The notes below the pieces were generated by a model that did no database searches, was not told the DNA's origin, and saw only the letters and a list, made by a program, of their open reading frames with translations. A stretch of DNA of 34,261 bases, taken from positions 1 through 34,261 of the forward strand of contig URVC01000050.1 in the NCBI GenBank assembly GCA_900551245.1. The letters run 5' to 3'. Both the position numbers and the translations under genes were made by a program. Below, piece after piece: positions 1 to 7,574 of the stretch; positions within the stretch are counted from its first letter, which is position 1; each line of letters opens with the position of its first letter. Origin of the DNA: an uncultured bacterium. Its GTDB lineage: Bacteria > Verrucomicrobiota > Lentisphaeria > Victivallales > Victivallaceae.

Positions 1-1
1 C

Positions 2-1399
2 AAATATAGCATAATTTTCTTGGATTTCATCTTTTATTTAGGGATAAGTTCTTATACGAAACTCTGGAATGCCTGGTTATTGCGCCGCTATGCCGATCCG
101 CAGAAACTGAAAGCCGCCTGGGGCAACTCTCTCGGTCCGGATGAAACCCTCGACGCGGGCAACGTAAAGGCAGTGCTTCCCGTCGGAATGCCGTTGGGAA
201 ACTGGGGAGGGCGGGATACCCCGCGTCTCACGGACGGCATCCGTTTCGCCACTGAGCTTCAAACAGCAGGCAACCGGGAGATGTATCAGTACCTGCGTTC
301 TCTTGGCGTAAAAATACCGATCACCGGTTCTCAACCGTTATTTCTCAATCCACCGGATTTGATGTCCGTTGCCGATCTTGATTTTATTGACCTGCATCCC
401 TATTTCTTTGGAGTGAGGCCGATGTCGCAGGGGGATATCCCCGATTATGATACCGTTACCCAGATCGCGCTGGCCAGGGTGAAGAGTAAGCCGTTGACCA
501 TCACGGAATGGAACTATCACAATAAGGATATCTTTCCCTGGCGGAATGATGCACCAGTATTCGTAGCAGCTTATGCCGCATTGCAGGATGTAGATTGTCT
601 GATTGCTCACAGCTACAGCGGAACCACTCGAAAACGCAGTCGGATCGAGTGGAGTCAGGAGGTACACAATGACCCGGTTTTCATTGGACAGTGGATGGCT
701 GCATCGCATGTGTTTTTACGAGGGGACGTCGCACCTGCCCGCATTGCGGTTCCCGCTGCAATCTATGATAAAGACAGCGTCTATCTGCGGGAAACTCCGC
801 AGCCATCCGTTGGATTCAATCCTTTCATTCATCGGCTGTATACGGAATTCGATGCGGCCGGAGTGACCGAAGCCGCTCCTCCAAATTTCAGTCAGAGGCT
901 GGAGAGTGATACCGGGGAATTGATCTGGCACAGGACGAAGGGCGTGTTTCTGCTGGATTCACTTCGAACCCGGGCGGTGATCGGACGTCTGGACCGGGCT
1001 GAGAAGCTGCTGTCGGAAGCTGCTCCTTTGAAGGTGTTTTCTCAAAGCGAAAATCCGCAGAGCATTGTCGTCACCTCCATGGATGGCGAGGCAGTTTCCC
1101 GTTCTGCAAACCTGTTGCTGACGGCATGCGGCAGATGTGAGAACAGCGGTATGGTTTGGGATGCTTCCGGCAGTCGGGCACTTGATCGGGGCCGTGCTCC
1201 CATTATGATTGAGCCGGTCCGGGCCCGGATTGAGTTGCGGGGAATGGAATCTCCCGAATTGTGCCGGGTGACTGCATTGAACGGAGACGGCACGCTTCAA
1301 AAAGAGATCCCATGCCATGGGCAGGGGGATGTGCTGGCATTCTCATTGAGTGGGGATACGATATTTTACTGGATTCATAGAATCAGCAAAGGGTTGTGA
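2..1399 (+). CDS. Glycoside hydrolase, TIM-barrel clan (GH42/GH5-like), 5'-truncated by the window edge
   Basis: The frame is open to the left edge with no stop, so the gene begins outside the window. A TTG at 20 is in frame but has no ribosome binding site, and the protein already starts inside a catalytic domain. Numbering from that TTG, residues 14-40 (LWNAWLLRRYADP, then KAAWG) match the segment that follows the acid/base glutamate in GH42/GH5-like enzymes. IDLHPYFFG near 124 and ITEWNYH near 160 look like the late beta strands, and the Glu of TEWN is the probable nucleophile. The acid/base residue should lie in the missing part. A beta-rich C-terminal region of about 250 residues follows. 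The next gene starts 3 bp after the stop, so the two are probably cotranscribed. The substrate cannot be told from the sequence, and the exact family is uncertain. Confidence 0.72.
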   Translation, partial: KYSIIFLDFIFYLGISSYTKLWNAWLLRRYADPQKLKAAWGNSLGPDETLDAGNVKAVLPVGMPLGNWGGRDTPRLTDGIRFATELQTAGNREMYQYLRSLGVKIPITGSQPLFLNPPDLMSVADLDFIDLHPYFFGVRPMSQGDIPDYDTVTQIALARVKSKPLTITEWNYHNKDIFPWRNDAPVFVAAYAALQDVDCLIAHSYSGTTRKRSRIEWSQEVHNDPVFIGQWMAASHVFLRGDVAPARIAVPAAIYDKDSVYLRETPQPSVGFNPFIHRLYTEFDAAGVTEAAPPNFSQRLESDTGELIWHRTKGVFLLDSLRTRAVIGRLDRAEKLLSEAAPLKVFSQSENPQSIVVTSMDGEAVSRSANLLLTACGRCENSGMVWDASGSRALDRGRAPIMIEPVRARIELRGMESPELCRVTALNGDGTLQKEIPCHGQGDVLAFSLSGDTIFYWIHRISKGL

Positions 1400-1402
1400 A
1401 GA

Positions 1403-2842
1403 ATGTATGGTCTTGAGTTTGAAAGGATGCGGCACTCTGGAGATTTCCGTCTGATTCCCCCACGTTTTCAGCGATATGAACTTTTCGGTGGTGAGCGGCG
1501 TGACTGGAATGTATTCAATTGTTCCGTTTTGAATCATCTGCCCGGAGAATTTTCCTGGAGACTTTATTACACGGCCGGAGATTCGAGCATTTCCGGCTCT
1601 CAAAGCGCATTTGTGTGTGAGTCGGCAGACGGCATCACCTGGAATGAGGCGCGTCCGCTGCTCTTTTCCGGGATCCCGTCGACGGCAAAAGTCTGCCATC
1701 TCTCTGTTCTCCAGCCGGATTGCGGGGATCGGAAGTGGCGGCTTTTCGGATGGGTGTTTCTTCCGGCAGAGAATCTGATCCGTTACTTGATGTTCTCCGG
1801 GGATGATGGTCTGGAATGGAAGGTGCACGGTTTCGACAGTTCCGGCCTGATTCATCCGATGGATCGGGATGCGGGAGGAAAGGCGGGTTTTGAGAGGTTG
1901 ATTCCACACTGCAGTTCTCTGCCAGACAGGGAGGTTCTGTCTCCGGAGGAGTTGTTTTCCCGACGATTCCGGCTTGCCAATGACGCATCCACAGTCAATC
2001 GACTCTCCGGAGGCGGCTTCGAGTTTTTCGGCGTCTGGCTGGCGGAGAATCCGATCGGCGGATTTCACCGGGCCGAAATGGAAAATGTGCCGTCTGTTTA
2101 TCGGATCATCCAGCGTCGGACCAGTCCGGATGGAATCAACTGGTCCGGGCCGGAAATCGTTCTCGCACCGGACGACGATGACCCGCCGCTTTTTCAATTT
2201 TACAATCTCACCGTTACTGATTTGCCGGAACTGCGTATCGGTCTGCTGGACCGGTATGAATGTGAAAGGCAGACGCTGGAACCGGAACTGATATTCTGCC
2301 GGGATCCCCGACAATGGCATCGTCCGTTCCGGAGACCGTTTCTGCCCGTGAAAGGGGAAGGGGCGGATGCCGGCATGATTCACACTGCGCATAATCTGGC
2401 TTTTGAGGACAATCGTGTGCGCCTTTATTATACGGTCAGCCATTTTCGTCATAATAACAGTTTTCTGGAGAATCCTCTACCCCGGAAGCGTTCGTTGCGG
2501 ATGGTGGAATTTCCGATGGATCGTTATTGTGGGGTGGACGGCAACGGGCGCCTGGATATTCCGCTGATATTTTTCTCCGCTGAAAGATTGACGTTAAATG
2601 CGGAGGTTCGGGGAGAGATTCGTTATGAACTGCTCGACATCAATGGCACTCCGCTTCCCGAGTGCGGTATCAGTGAAAGTATTCCGCTCCGGGGGGATCA
2701 GGCGAATCATTGCTTGCGCTGGCGCTCGACAGCCGGCCCAGTGATGACGGAATGCACTTTACGACTGGAGATGCACGACAGTACGTTGTACCGAATCAAT
2801 CCTCTTAAAAAAGAGAAGCTTAATAAGACTGGAGTCCTGTGA
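1403..2842 (+). CDS. Beta-propeller glycosidase-like protein (GH43/GH32-like fold)
   Basis: This 479-residue protein has no signal peptide and is probably cytoplasmic. It carries repeated blade motifs of the form S-x-DG-x-x-W: near residues 73-80 (ESADGITW), 132-139 (SGDDGLEW) and 240-247 (TSPDGINW). RLYYT-like strands lie between them. This pattern is typical of five-bladed propeller glycosidases of the GH32/GH43/GH130 type. A beta-sandwich-like tail of about 90 residues follows from roughly 390. The ATG at 1403 is 3 bp after the upstream stop, with a purine-rich stretch (aaaggg, 1388-1393) before it, which indicates translational coupling to the glycosidase upstream. It resembles in plan the propeller protein at 32683-34101. 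I cannot identify catalytic acids with confidence, so enzyme activity is an inference and the family may be undescribed. Confidence 0.7.
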   Translation: MYGLEFERMRHSGDFRLIPPRFQRYELFGGERRDWNVFNCSVLNHLPGEFSWRLYYTAGDSSISGSQSAFVCESADGITWNEARPLLFSGIPSTAKVCHLSVLQPDCGDRKWRLFGWVFLPAENLIRYLMFSGDDGLEWKVHGFDSSGLIHPMDRDAGGKAGFERLIPHCSSLPDREVLSPEELFSRRFRLANDASTVNRLSGGGFEFFGVWLAENPIGGFHRAEMENVPSVYRIIQRRTSPDGINWSGPEIVLAPDDDDPPLFQFYNLTVTDLPELRIGLLDRYECERQTLEPELIFCRDPRQWHRPFRRPFLPVKGEGADAGMIHTAHNLAFEDNRVRLYYTVSHFRHNNSFLENPLPRKRSLRMVEFPMDRYCGVDGNGRLDIPLIFFSAERLTLNAEVRGEIRYELLDINGTPLPECGISESIPLRGDQANHCLRWRSTAGPVMTECTLRLEMHDSTLYRINPLKKEKLNKTGVL

Positions 2843-2963
2843 CGTTCTTTCAATTTTCATTTTAACGCAGCGCTATTTCACTTCTGGAATCATGATCGGA
2901 GCCGTGAAGGGGTGACAGGCTAGAACGGAAACGGGAGGAAAGAGTTGACGAGGGTCCCGTCAG

Positions 2964-3986
2964 TCAGCGGCAGGCCCGGGCTGTGCTGTCGCGTACGATG
3001 AGTTCTGTCGGCAGTATTTGCCGCAACAGCGGCTCTCTGCCGCCCGTTTTCAGAAACCGGTCGATGGCGAGTGCCGCAAGGCGGCCCGCCTCTTCCGCCG
3101 GGTGCAGTACCGTGGTCAACGGCGGATTCAGGAAGGCACTGAAACTGTAGTCGTCGAAGCCGACAATCGAGAGATCGTCGGGCACGCGAAGTCCCCGAGC
3201 CTGCGCCGCATGGATTGCGCCGAGGGCGAAGTTGTCGTTGGCGGCCATGATCGCCGTCAGTTCCGGAGCGGCGTCAAGCAGATGCGACAGCATGCGGGCA
3301 CCGTGGTGAATGTCTGTCTTCAACTCGTCGGGATCCCGGTCCTGAATCCAGTGGTCCGGAATCTCAAGCCCCGCTTCGTGCAGCGCGTCACAGTACCCTC
3401 GGAAGCGCTGATGGTGGTTGAGGCTCTCCTTGCCGGCAAGGTAGCCGATTGCCCGATGTCCAAGCGAGAGCAGATGTTGCGCCGCCGCACGGGAGCCGGA
3501 ATAGGAGTCGTTGTCGAGGAAGCCGATGTTCGGATATTGCGACGGCAGATCGACCAGCATGACGGGAAGCCCGGAGGAGTTCAGTTCATCGAATTCCCGC
3601 TGAAAATCATCTGCATTGAGCAGAATCGCGCCGGAGCACTGCTGATCGCGCAGGATCGAGAGCAGGGACTCCGTCTCATGTCGGCTGTCATGAAAGATGC
3701 TGCAGAGCGTGAGGCTGTTTTCGCTCATATAGTCGCGGATTCCGCTGGTGACTGCGGCGATGTACTGCGAGATTTGCGTGCGCAATGAAACGACGGCGAT
3801 CTTCGGTTTCCGCTGTTGCGGATAGTTTGTCCTGAAGTTGTATTTCCGCAGAAGCGTCATGACGTTCCGGCGGGTCTCCTCGCTGACACCGGCGCGGTTG
3901 TTGACGGCGCGGGAGACGGCGGAAGGGGAGATCCCCAGCTCCTTCGCGATGCTGTAGATGCTGACCGGTCCTGATTTTCTCGCCAT
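2964..3986 (-). CDS. LacI-family transcriptional regulator
   Basis: This 340-residue protein has the full LacI plan. An N-terminal helix-turn-helix covers about residues 10-33 (SIYSIAKELGISPSAVSRAV). A hinge helix follows near 45-60. A periplasmic-binding-protein-like effector domain runs from about 62 to the end, with typical segments GFLDNDSYSG, HLLSLGHRAIGYLAG, ALGAIHAAQARGLRVPDDLS and TTVLHPAEEAGRLA. The start ATG at 3986 is preceded by a GGAGG ribosome binding site (3992-3996). The gene is divergent from the GH130/HAD pair, and a perfect 18-bp palindrome lies in its own promoter spacer. It most likely represses both itself and GH130 until a sugar or sugar phosphate binds. The family is certain; the ligand is not known, though a mannoside is suggested by the neighbour. 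Confidence 0.95.
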   Translation of the reverse strand: MARKSGPVSIYSIAKELGISPSAVSRAVNNRAGVSEETRRNVMTLLRKYNFRTNYPQQRKPKIAVVSLRTQISQYIAAVTSGIRDYMSENSLTLCSIFHDSRHETESLLSILRDQQCSGAILLNADDFQREFDELNSSGLPVMLVDLPSQYPNIGFLDNDSYSGSRAAAQHLLSLGHRAIGYLAGKESLNHHQRFRGYCDALHEAGLEIPDHWIQDRDPDELKTDIHHGARMLSHLLDAAPELTAIMAANDNFALGAIHAAQARGLRVPDDLSIVGFDDYSFSAFLNPPLTTVLHPAEEAGRLAALAIDRFLKTGGREPLLRQILPTELIVRDSTARACR

Positions 3987-3991
3987 GCGTT

Positions 3992-4006
3992 CCTCCGCTT
4001 TGCGGA
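3992..4006 (-). promoter_or_regulatory. Small hairpin overlapping the lacI-type gene's ribosome binding site
   Basis: Read on the minus strand, the segment is TCCGC-AAA-GCGGA, running directly into GGAACGC and the ATG. The GGAGG ribosome binding site shares bases with the 3' arm of this 5-bp stem. It could modestly limit translation of the regulator. The stem is short and this may be chance. Confidence 0.3.
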
Positions 4007-4054
4007 TAATCTAGCGCATCAAATGAAAAAATCCAATTTTTTTCTTCTTCTCCC

Positions 4055-4082
4055 TTGCTTTGCGTACAAAATGTATTATAAT
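4055..4082 (+). promoter_or_regulatory. Candidate promoter for the GH130/HAD pair
   Basis: TTGCTT (4055-4060) and TATAAT (4077-4082) are separated by 16 bp on the plus strand. Transcription would start near 4089, inside the palindrome at 4082-4099. It would leave a leader of about 190 nt before the GH130 start. No better promoter is visible nearer the gene. Confidence 0.45.
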
Positions 4083-4104
4083 TATATTGCGCAATATAAA
4101 TTAA
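4075..4104 (-). promoter_or_regulatory. Promoter of the LacI-type regulator
   Basis: On the minus strand a TTAATT -35 element (4104-4099) is separated by 18 bp from a consensus TATAAT -10 element (4080-4075). The spacer is occupied exactly by the 18-bp palindrome at 4082-4099. This places the operator where it would block RNA polymerase and implies autorepression. Confidence 0.55.
4082..4099. promoter_or_regulatory. Perfect 18-bp palindromic operator, probable LacI-family site
   Basis: The sequence TTATATTGCGCAATATAA is a perfect palindrome with a central CG, the hallmark of LacI-family operators. It fills the -35/-10 spacer of the lacI-type promoter and covers the predicted start site of the divergent GH130 promoter. 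One bound dimer could therefore control both directions. The palindrome is seen directly; the assignment to this regulator rests on adjacency. Confidence 0.75.
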
Positions 4105-4281
4105 TGGCATCGTCTGGACAATCTGTTCAGAAAAATCCGGGGATGCACCAGGAAGTTGCTATTGTGACAGCGATGTGAGGCTGAGGGCGATACCAGGGGT
4201 TCCCGACATGTTGGAATGATAAACGTCATCAGCTGTTTTGTATTTACAGTGAGAACAATAAAAACTGAGGAAAAGGGAACC

Positions 4282-5274
4282 ATGCAGTTGCAGGAACTTG
4301 GTATTGTTCAACGATATCGGCAAAATCCCGTTTTAAGTAAAAACGACATCCCTTATGAGGCGGAACTTATTTTCAATGCCGGAGTCTGCAAATTCAACGG
4401 CAGATACGTGATGTGCTTCCGCAACGATTACGGACGCTCCGAAGCGGAGTTCGCTGCCGGCAGAACGGATCTGAAAACCAATATCGGTCTCGCGTTCAGC
4501 GACGACGGCATCCACTGGCAGGCCGCCGCAGCTCCCTGTTTCTCCCTGGCCGCCGACGGTATCAACCGTGCTTATGATCCGCGTCTCACTGTGATCGACG
4601 GCAGATGCTACCTTTGTTTCGCCGTCGATGGCAATGCCGGAATCTGCGGCGGAATTGCGGTTACGGAGGATTTCGAAAAGTTCGAGGTACTCCACATTTC
4701 CGAGCCGGACAACCGCAACATGGTGCTCTTTCCGGAAAAGCGGAACGGTCGTTTTCTGCGGCTCGACCGACCGATGCCGTTCTACGGCAAAGGCGGCGGC
4801 GAAGCGTTTGAACTCTGGCTCTCGGAATCCCCCGACTGCGTCTTCTGGGGGAAGCATCGCCGCGTTCTCAGGTGTGAACAGGTGCCTTTCTGCAACAGCA
4901 AGATCGGACCGGCCGCGCCGCCGATTCGCACGAAAGCCGGGTGGCTGACCACCTTCCACGCGGTCTGGAAGCTCGACCGCCCCGAACTCCCCTCATGGGA
5001 TTCCGCCGGTTGGAACAAAATCTACACCGCCGGCATCATGCTGCTCGATCTGGAAGATCCCACCCGGATCCTCGGCATCTCCCGGAAACCCTTGATCGCT
5101 CCCGAGACGGAATATGAGCTCCGGGGATTCCGCGGCAGCGCGATTTTCCCCGGCGGCATGATTCTGGAGGAGTCCGGCGAAGTGAAAATCTATTACGGAG
5201 CGGCGGATACGGTCGAGTGCCTCGCCACCGCCGAGGTCGGCGAGTTGATCGACGCCTGTCTGCGGAACGAGTGA
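4282..5274 (+). CDS. GH130 family beta-mannoside phosphorylase-like protein
   Basis: The protein has 330 residues, the usual GH130 length. GH130 enzymes are five-bladed propellers that mostly phosphorolyse beta-mannosidic linkages to give alpha-mannose 1-phosphate; a minority are hydrolases. Family marks are the early NPVLSKNDIPYEAELIFNAG (residues 15-34), FSDDGIHW at 72-79, and AYDPRLTVIDGRCYLCF at 97-113, where Asp99 of DPR is the expected general acid. IYYGAADTVECLATA closes the fold near the C-terminus. I chose ATG 4282 over an in-frame ATG at 4216 because GAGGAAAAGGG (4267-4277) is a good ribosome binding site there and homology begins there. There is no signal peptide, so it acts in the cytoplasm. 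The next gene starts 2 bp after its stop. The family call is strong; the linkage specificity is not readable. Confidence 0.9.
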   Translation: MQLQELGIVQRYRQNPVLSKNDIPYEAELIFNAGVCKFNGRYVMCFRNDYGRSEAEFAAGRTDLKTNIGLAFSDDGIHWQAAAAPCFSLAADGINRAYDPRLTVIDGRCYLCFAVDGNAGICGGIAVTEDFEKFEVLHISEPDNRNMVLFPEKRNGRFLRLDRPMPFYGKGGGEAFELWLSESPDCVFWGKHRRVLRCEQVPFCNSKIGPAAPPIRTKAGWLTTFHAVWKLDRPELPSWDSAGWNKIYTAGIMLLDLEDPTRILGISRKPLIAPETEYELRGFRGSAIFPGGMILEESGEVKIYYGAADTVECLATAEVGELIDACLRNE

Positions 5275-5276
5275 AG

Positions 5277-6266
5277 ATGCGGATTGTTCCAGTCAACCTG
5301 CCTGGCGTCGCCGAATTGGTGACGCCGTTTGAGCCGCGCGAAATTCTCTGCGCATTTCACGATATCGACGGCACCCATTCGCTCATTCGGGACTGGATCC
5401 TGCCGATGGCGCTGATCCTCGGCTGGGTGGTCGAGCATGGATTGCCGCCGCAGGATCGGATGGAGGCGTTTGAACAGATCTTCGCCGACCGGAACCGGAT
5501 TTCGGAGACGGCGAGGAGTTTCGCTGTCGAATCGGCAGGACTCTCCGGACTCACTCAGATGGAGTGGGCGTTGCGGTGCGCTCTGGAGGCCGGGACGATT
5601 TCCGGCCTCTCCTTCGATCGGAAGATCAACCGGGAGATTCTCGCGGGAATCGAGCATGGGCAGGAGCTTTTCGGCGGCTACGAAGAACCGGCGGAAGTGC
5701 GGCGGTTGATCCGGGAGTATGCCCCGGAGCTCTTCCGCATCTACGAGAAACTTCTGCTTGCGATGAGTCGGGACCGCAATCTGGCGGCGGCGCGGCGCGA
5801 TCCGGAGAATTGGCGTGTACCGGGCAGCATGCGCTTCCTGCGCGAGCTGCGGCAGGCGGGAATTCGGAACTACTTCGTCACCGGCGCGGTCGTCGAGCGG
5901 GACCGGGCGGGCAATCTTTCCGGAACGATGTTCGAAGAGATCTCCGCGCTGGGGTATGAGATCGGGCCCGGCCGGTTGCTGGAGGATCTGGTCGGCTCCT
6001 TCTGGCAGGAGAAACTGCCGAAGCGGCAGATCATGTTGAATCTGTGCCGAAAACTCGGAATTTCCCCGGATCATCTGCTCATCGTCGGGGATGGACGCAG
6101 TGAAATCGCTTCCGGTGTAGAGTTCGGCGCAGTCACCGTCAGCCGGCTGCCCGCTTCGGCTTCCCGGGCGCGGGAGATCCACACCGCACTCAAGACCAAC
6201 TTCATCGTGGAGAAGTATGCGCCGGAGCTGTTCCCGGCCCTCTTCCCTGTGATTGCTGCCCGATGA
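5277..6266 (+). CDS. HAD-superfamily hydrolase, probable sugar-phosphate phosphatase
   Basis: This 329-residue protein carries the HAD motifs in order. Motif I is FHDIDGT at residues 27-33, with Asp29 as nucleophile and Asp31 as acid/base. Motif II is FVTGA at 200-204. A lysine of motif III lies at about 246-249, and motif IV is LLIVGDGRSEIASG at 267-280. The stretch of about 150 residues between motifs I and II is a large helical C1-type cap, longer than in simple phosphatases. ATG 5277 lies 2 bp after the GH130 stop; a GTG at 5271 would overlap that stop and is possible. The tight coupling to GH130 suggests that it dephosphorylates mannose 1-phosphate or a related product, which is an inference. 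No signal peptide is present. Confidence 0.88.
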   Translation: MRIVPVNLPGVAELVTPFEPREILCAFHDIDGTHSLIRDWILPMALILGWVVEHGLPPQDRMEAFEQIFADRNRISETARSFAVESAGLSGLTQMEWALRCALEAGTISGLSFDRKINREILAGIEHGQELFGGYEEPAEVRRLIREYAPELFRIYEKLLLAMSRDRNLAAARRDPENWRVPGSMRFLRELRQAGIRNYFVTGAVVERDRAGNLSGTMFEEISALGYEIGPGRLLEDLVGSFWQEKLPKRQIMLNLCRKLGISPDHLLIVGDGRSEIASGVEFGAVTVSRLPASASRAREIHTALKTNFIVEKYAPELFPALFPVIAAR

Positions 6267-6416
6267 TGACAGAAAGGTTCTCTTTTGGCGAATCTATTGA
6301 TTCCATCTGACTCTTTCTGTCGCTCCGCGTATTCCGGAATAAGTGTTTGAAACAGCTGTTCTTGAGTCTTGCAAAAGAAGATGATGAAAAAACTCTTCTT
6401 TTTTATGATAATGCTC

Positions 6417-6445
6417 TTGACAAAGCGAACATTATTGGGTATACT
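6417..6445 (+). promoter_or_regulatory. Strong sigma70-like promoter of the 6.4-14.0 kb operon
   Basis: TTGACA (6417-6422) is followed after exactly 17 bp by TATACT (6440-6445), a near-consensus promoter. Transcription would start near 6452, about 34 bp before the regulator's start codon. It is the only clear promoter seen before the genes up to 14028. Confidence 0.8.
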
Positions 6446-6474
6446 ATTAATATTCAAAATAAATTGAACATTAT
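6427..6474 (+). promoter_or_regulatory. Operator-like repeats over the promoter
   Basis: The 9-mer GAACATTAT occurs at 6427-6435 in the promoter spacer and again at 6466-6474 just before the ribosome binding site, 39 bp apart. Between them an inverted repeat, TTCAA (6453-6457) and TTGAA (6464-6468), straddles the start-site region. These are plausible binding sites for the GntR-type regulator that follows. The arrangement could support looping or cooperative binding. Confidence 0.5.
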
Positions 6475-6485
6475 CAGGTGTGGCC

Positions 6486-7571
6486 GTGAATCAGGAGCAG
6501 TTTGCCATCTACCGTCATCTTACCGAGCAGTTGATTCATGGACAGCTGCCGGTAGGGAGCCACATCGCTTCGGAAGCGGAGCTGGCCAGACAGTTTTCCA
6601 CGACGCGGATGAATGCCTATCGGGCGGTCAAGCAGCTGGAGCGGCGCGGCATCGTGGGGCGAAGCAAACGTGCCGGCACCCGGGTGATCGTGCCGATGAA
6701 TCCTGCACTGCTGCGCCAGCTCAAGTGCGAAATGACGCGGCGGATCTGCGTGATTCACAGCCGGAACAGTTATGAATATCTGCACTGGACCGGGGCGTTT
6801 CAGAAGACGCTGCGGGAGATGTTGACCGCGGAAAATTTCACGCTGGAAGACATCCATCTGGATGATATCACCACCCGGGAGGCACTGGATGAAAAACTTC
6901 TGCAGTTGACCGAAGAGGGCATCGCCGCATTCATCCTCTCCATCCGGGGGGAGGAGGATGGATTCCTGATCGACAACTCCGATCTTTTCTTTCAGTATCA
7001 CAACAAGATTTTCGTCTATCAATCCGGGGCGATGAACTGGATGCACTGGCCGTTTCACACCGTGACGGTCAACGTGTTCGGGGAAGGCTGCCTGGCGGCG
7101 AAATATCTGCTGGAGCGGGGGATCCGGAACATTGTCTATTGCCGCCGTGAAATCTCTTCTGCGGATTATCTCGCCTTCAATCAGGAGCGTTTGCTGGGGG
7201 TGAAATTCACCATGCGTCGCCTCTGCGATGGTGGAATCCAGCCGGAAGAGTGGGTCGGCGTCGAGGAGATTCACCGGAAATACCTTGAAAACGGCGGCAA
7301 TTGCGGGCTGATCGTCAGCACCGATGAACTGGCGGCGCAGTTGATTGACTACTTCGCCGCACAGGGGACGGCGCGTCCGCCGGAGATGATCAGTTTTGAC
7401 AACAACAGCCGTTACAGCAGCTACCGTCTCTCCACCATTTCTCCGCCCCACATCGATATGGCGCGGACACTCAGCCGGTTGATTATCGACAACATTGACA
7501 TCGATTCGGAATGCGATTTTGTAAGTTACGTCAAAATAGATTCCAAACTCATCCGCAACCAGCAGGAGTAG
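6486..7571 (+). CDS. GntR-type winged-helix regulator with a LacI-like sugar-binding domain
   Basis: This is a 361-residue one-component regulator. Residues 5-65 form a GntR winged helix, marked by YRHLTEQLIHGQLPVGSHIA and FSTTRMNAYRAVKQLERRGI, with the wing at RSKRAGTRV. From about 85 to the end it reads as a periplasmic-binding-protein-like domain (RRICVIHSRNSYE, GCLAAKYLLERGIRNIVY, GLIVSTDELAAQLIDYFAAQG, EMISFDNNS). This architecture is that of AraR-type sugar regulators. I chose the GTG at 6486 because CAGG (6475-6478) gives proper spacing; the in-frame GTG at 6480 leaves none. The gene heads an operon with a pseudopilin, two secreted proteins and a fucosidase, so its ligand is probably a sugar released by them. 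Autoregulation is likely from the repeats upstream. Confidence 0.9.
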   Translation: MNQEQFAIYRHLTEQLIHGQLPVGSHIASEAELARQFSTTRMNAYRAVKQLERRGIVGRSKRAGTRVIVPMNPALLRQLKCEMTRRICVIHSRNSYEYLHWTGAFQKTLREMLTAENFTLEDIHLDDITTREALDEKLLQLTEEGIAAFILSIRGEEDGFLIDNSDLFFQYHNKIFVYQSGAMNWMHWPFHTVTVNVFGEGCLAAKYLLERGIRNIVYCRREISSADYLAFNQERLLGVKFTMRRLCDGGIQPEEWVGVEEIHRKYLENGGNCGLIVSTDELAAQLIDYFAAQGTARPPEMISFDNNSRYSSYRLSTISPPHIDMARTLSRLIIDNIDIDSECDFVSYVKIDSKLIRNQQE

Positions 7572-7574
7572 CCC

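Noticed and set aside
20..22. TTG as a genuine start of the first gene
   Set aside because: The frame stays open to the window edge, there is no ribosome binding site, and the protein begins in the middle of a catalytic domain.
4113..4131. Imperfect palindrome TCTG-G-ACA-ATC-TGT-T-CAGA as a second operator
   Set aside because: It has one mismatched pair, no matching promoter position, and no second copy was seen; the 18-bp palindrome nearby is far stronger.
6268..6321. Inverted repeat GACAGAAAG ... CTTTCTGTC as a terminator
   Set aside because: The 9-bp arms are 36 nt apart and no T-run follows; it may be chance.
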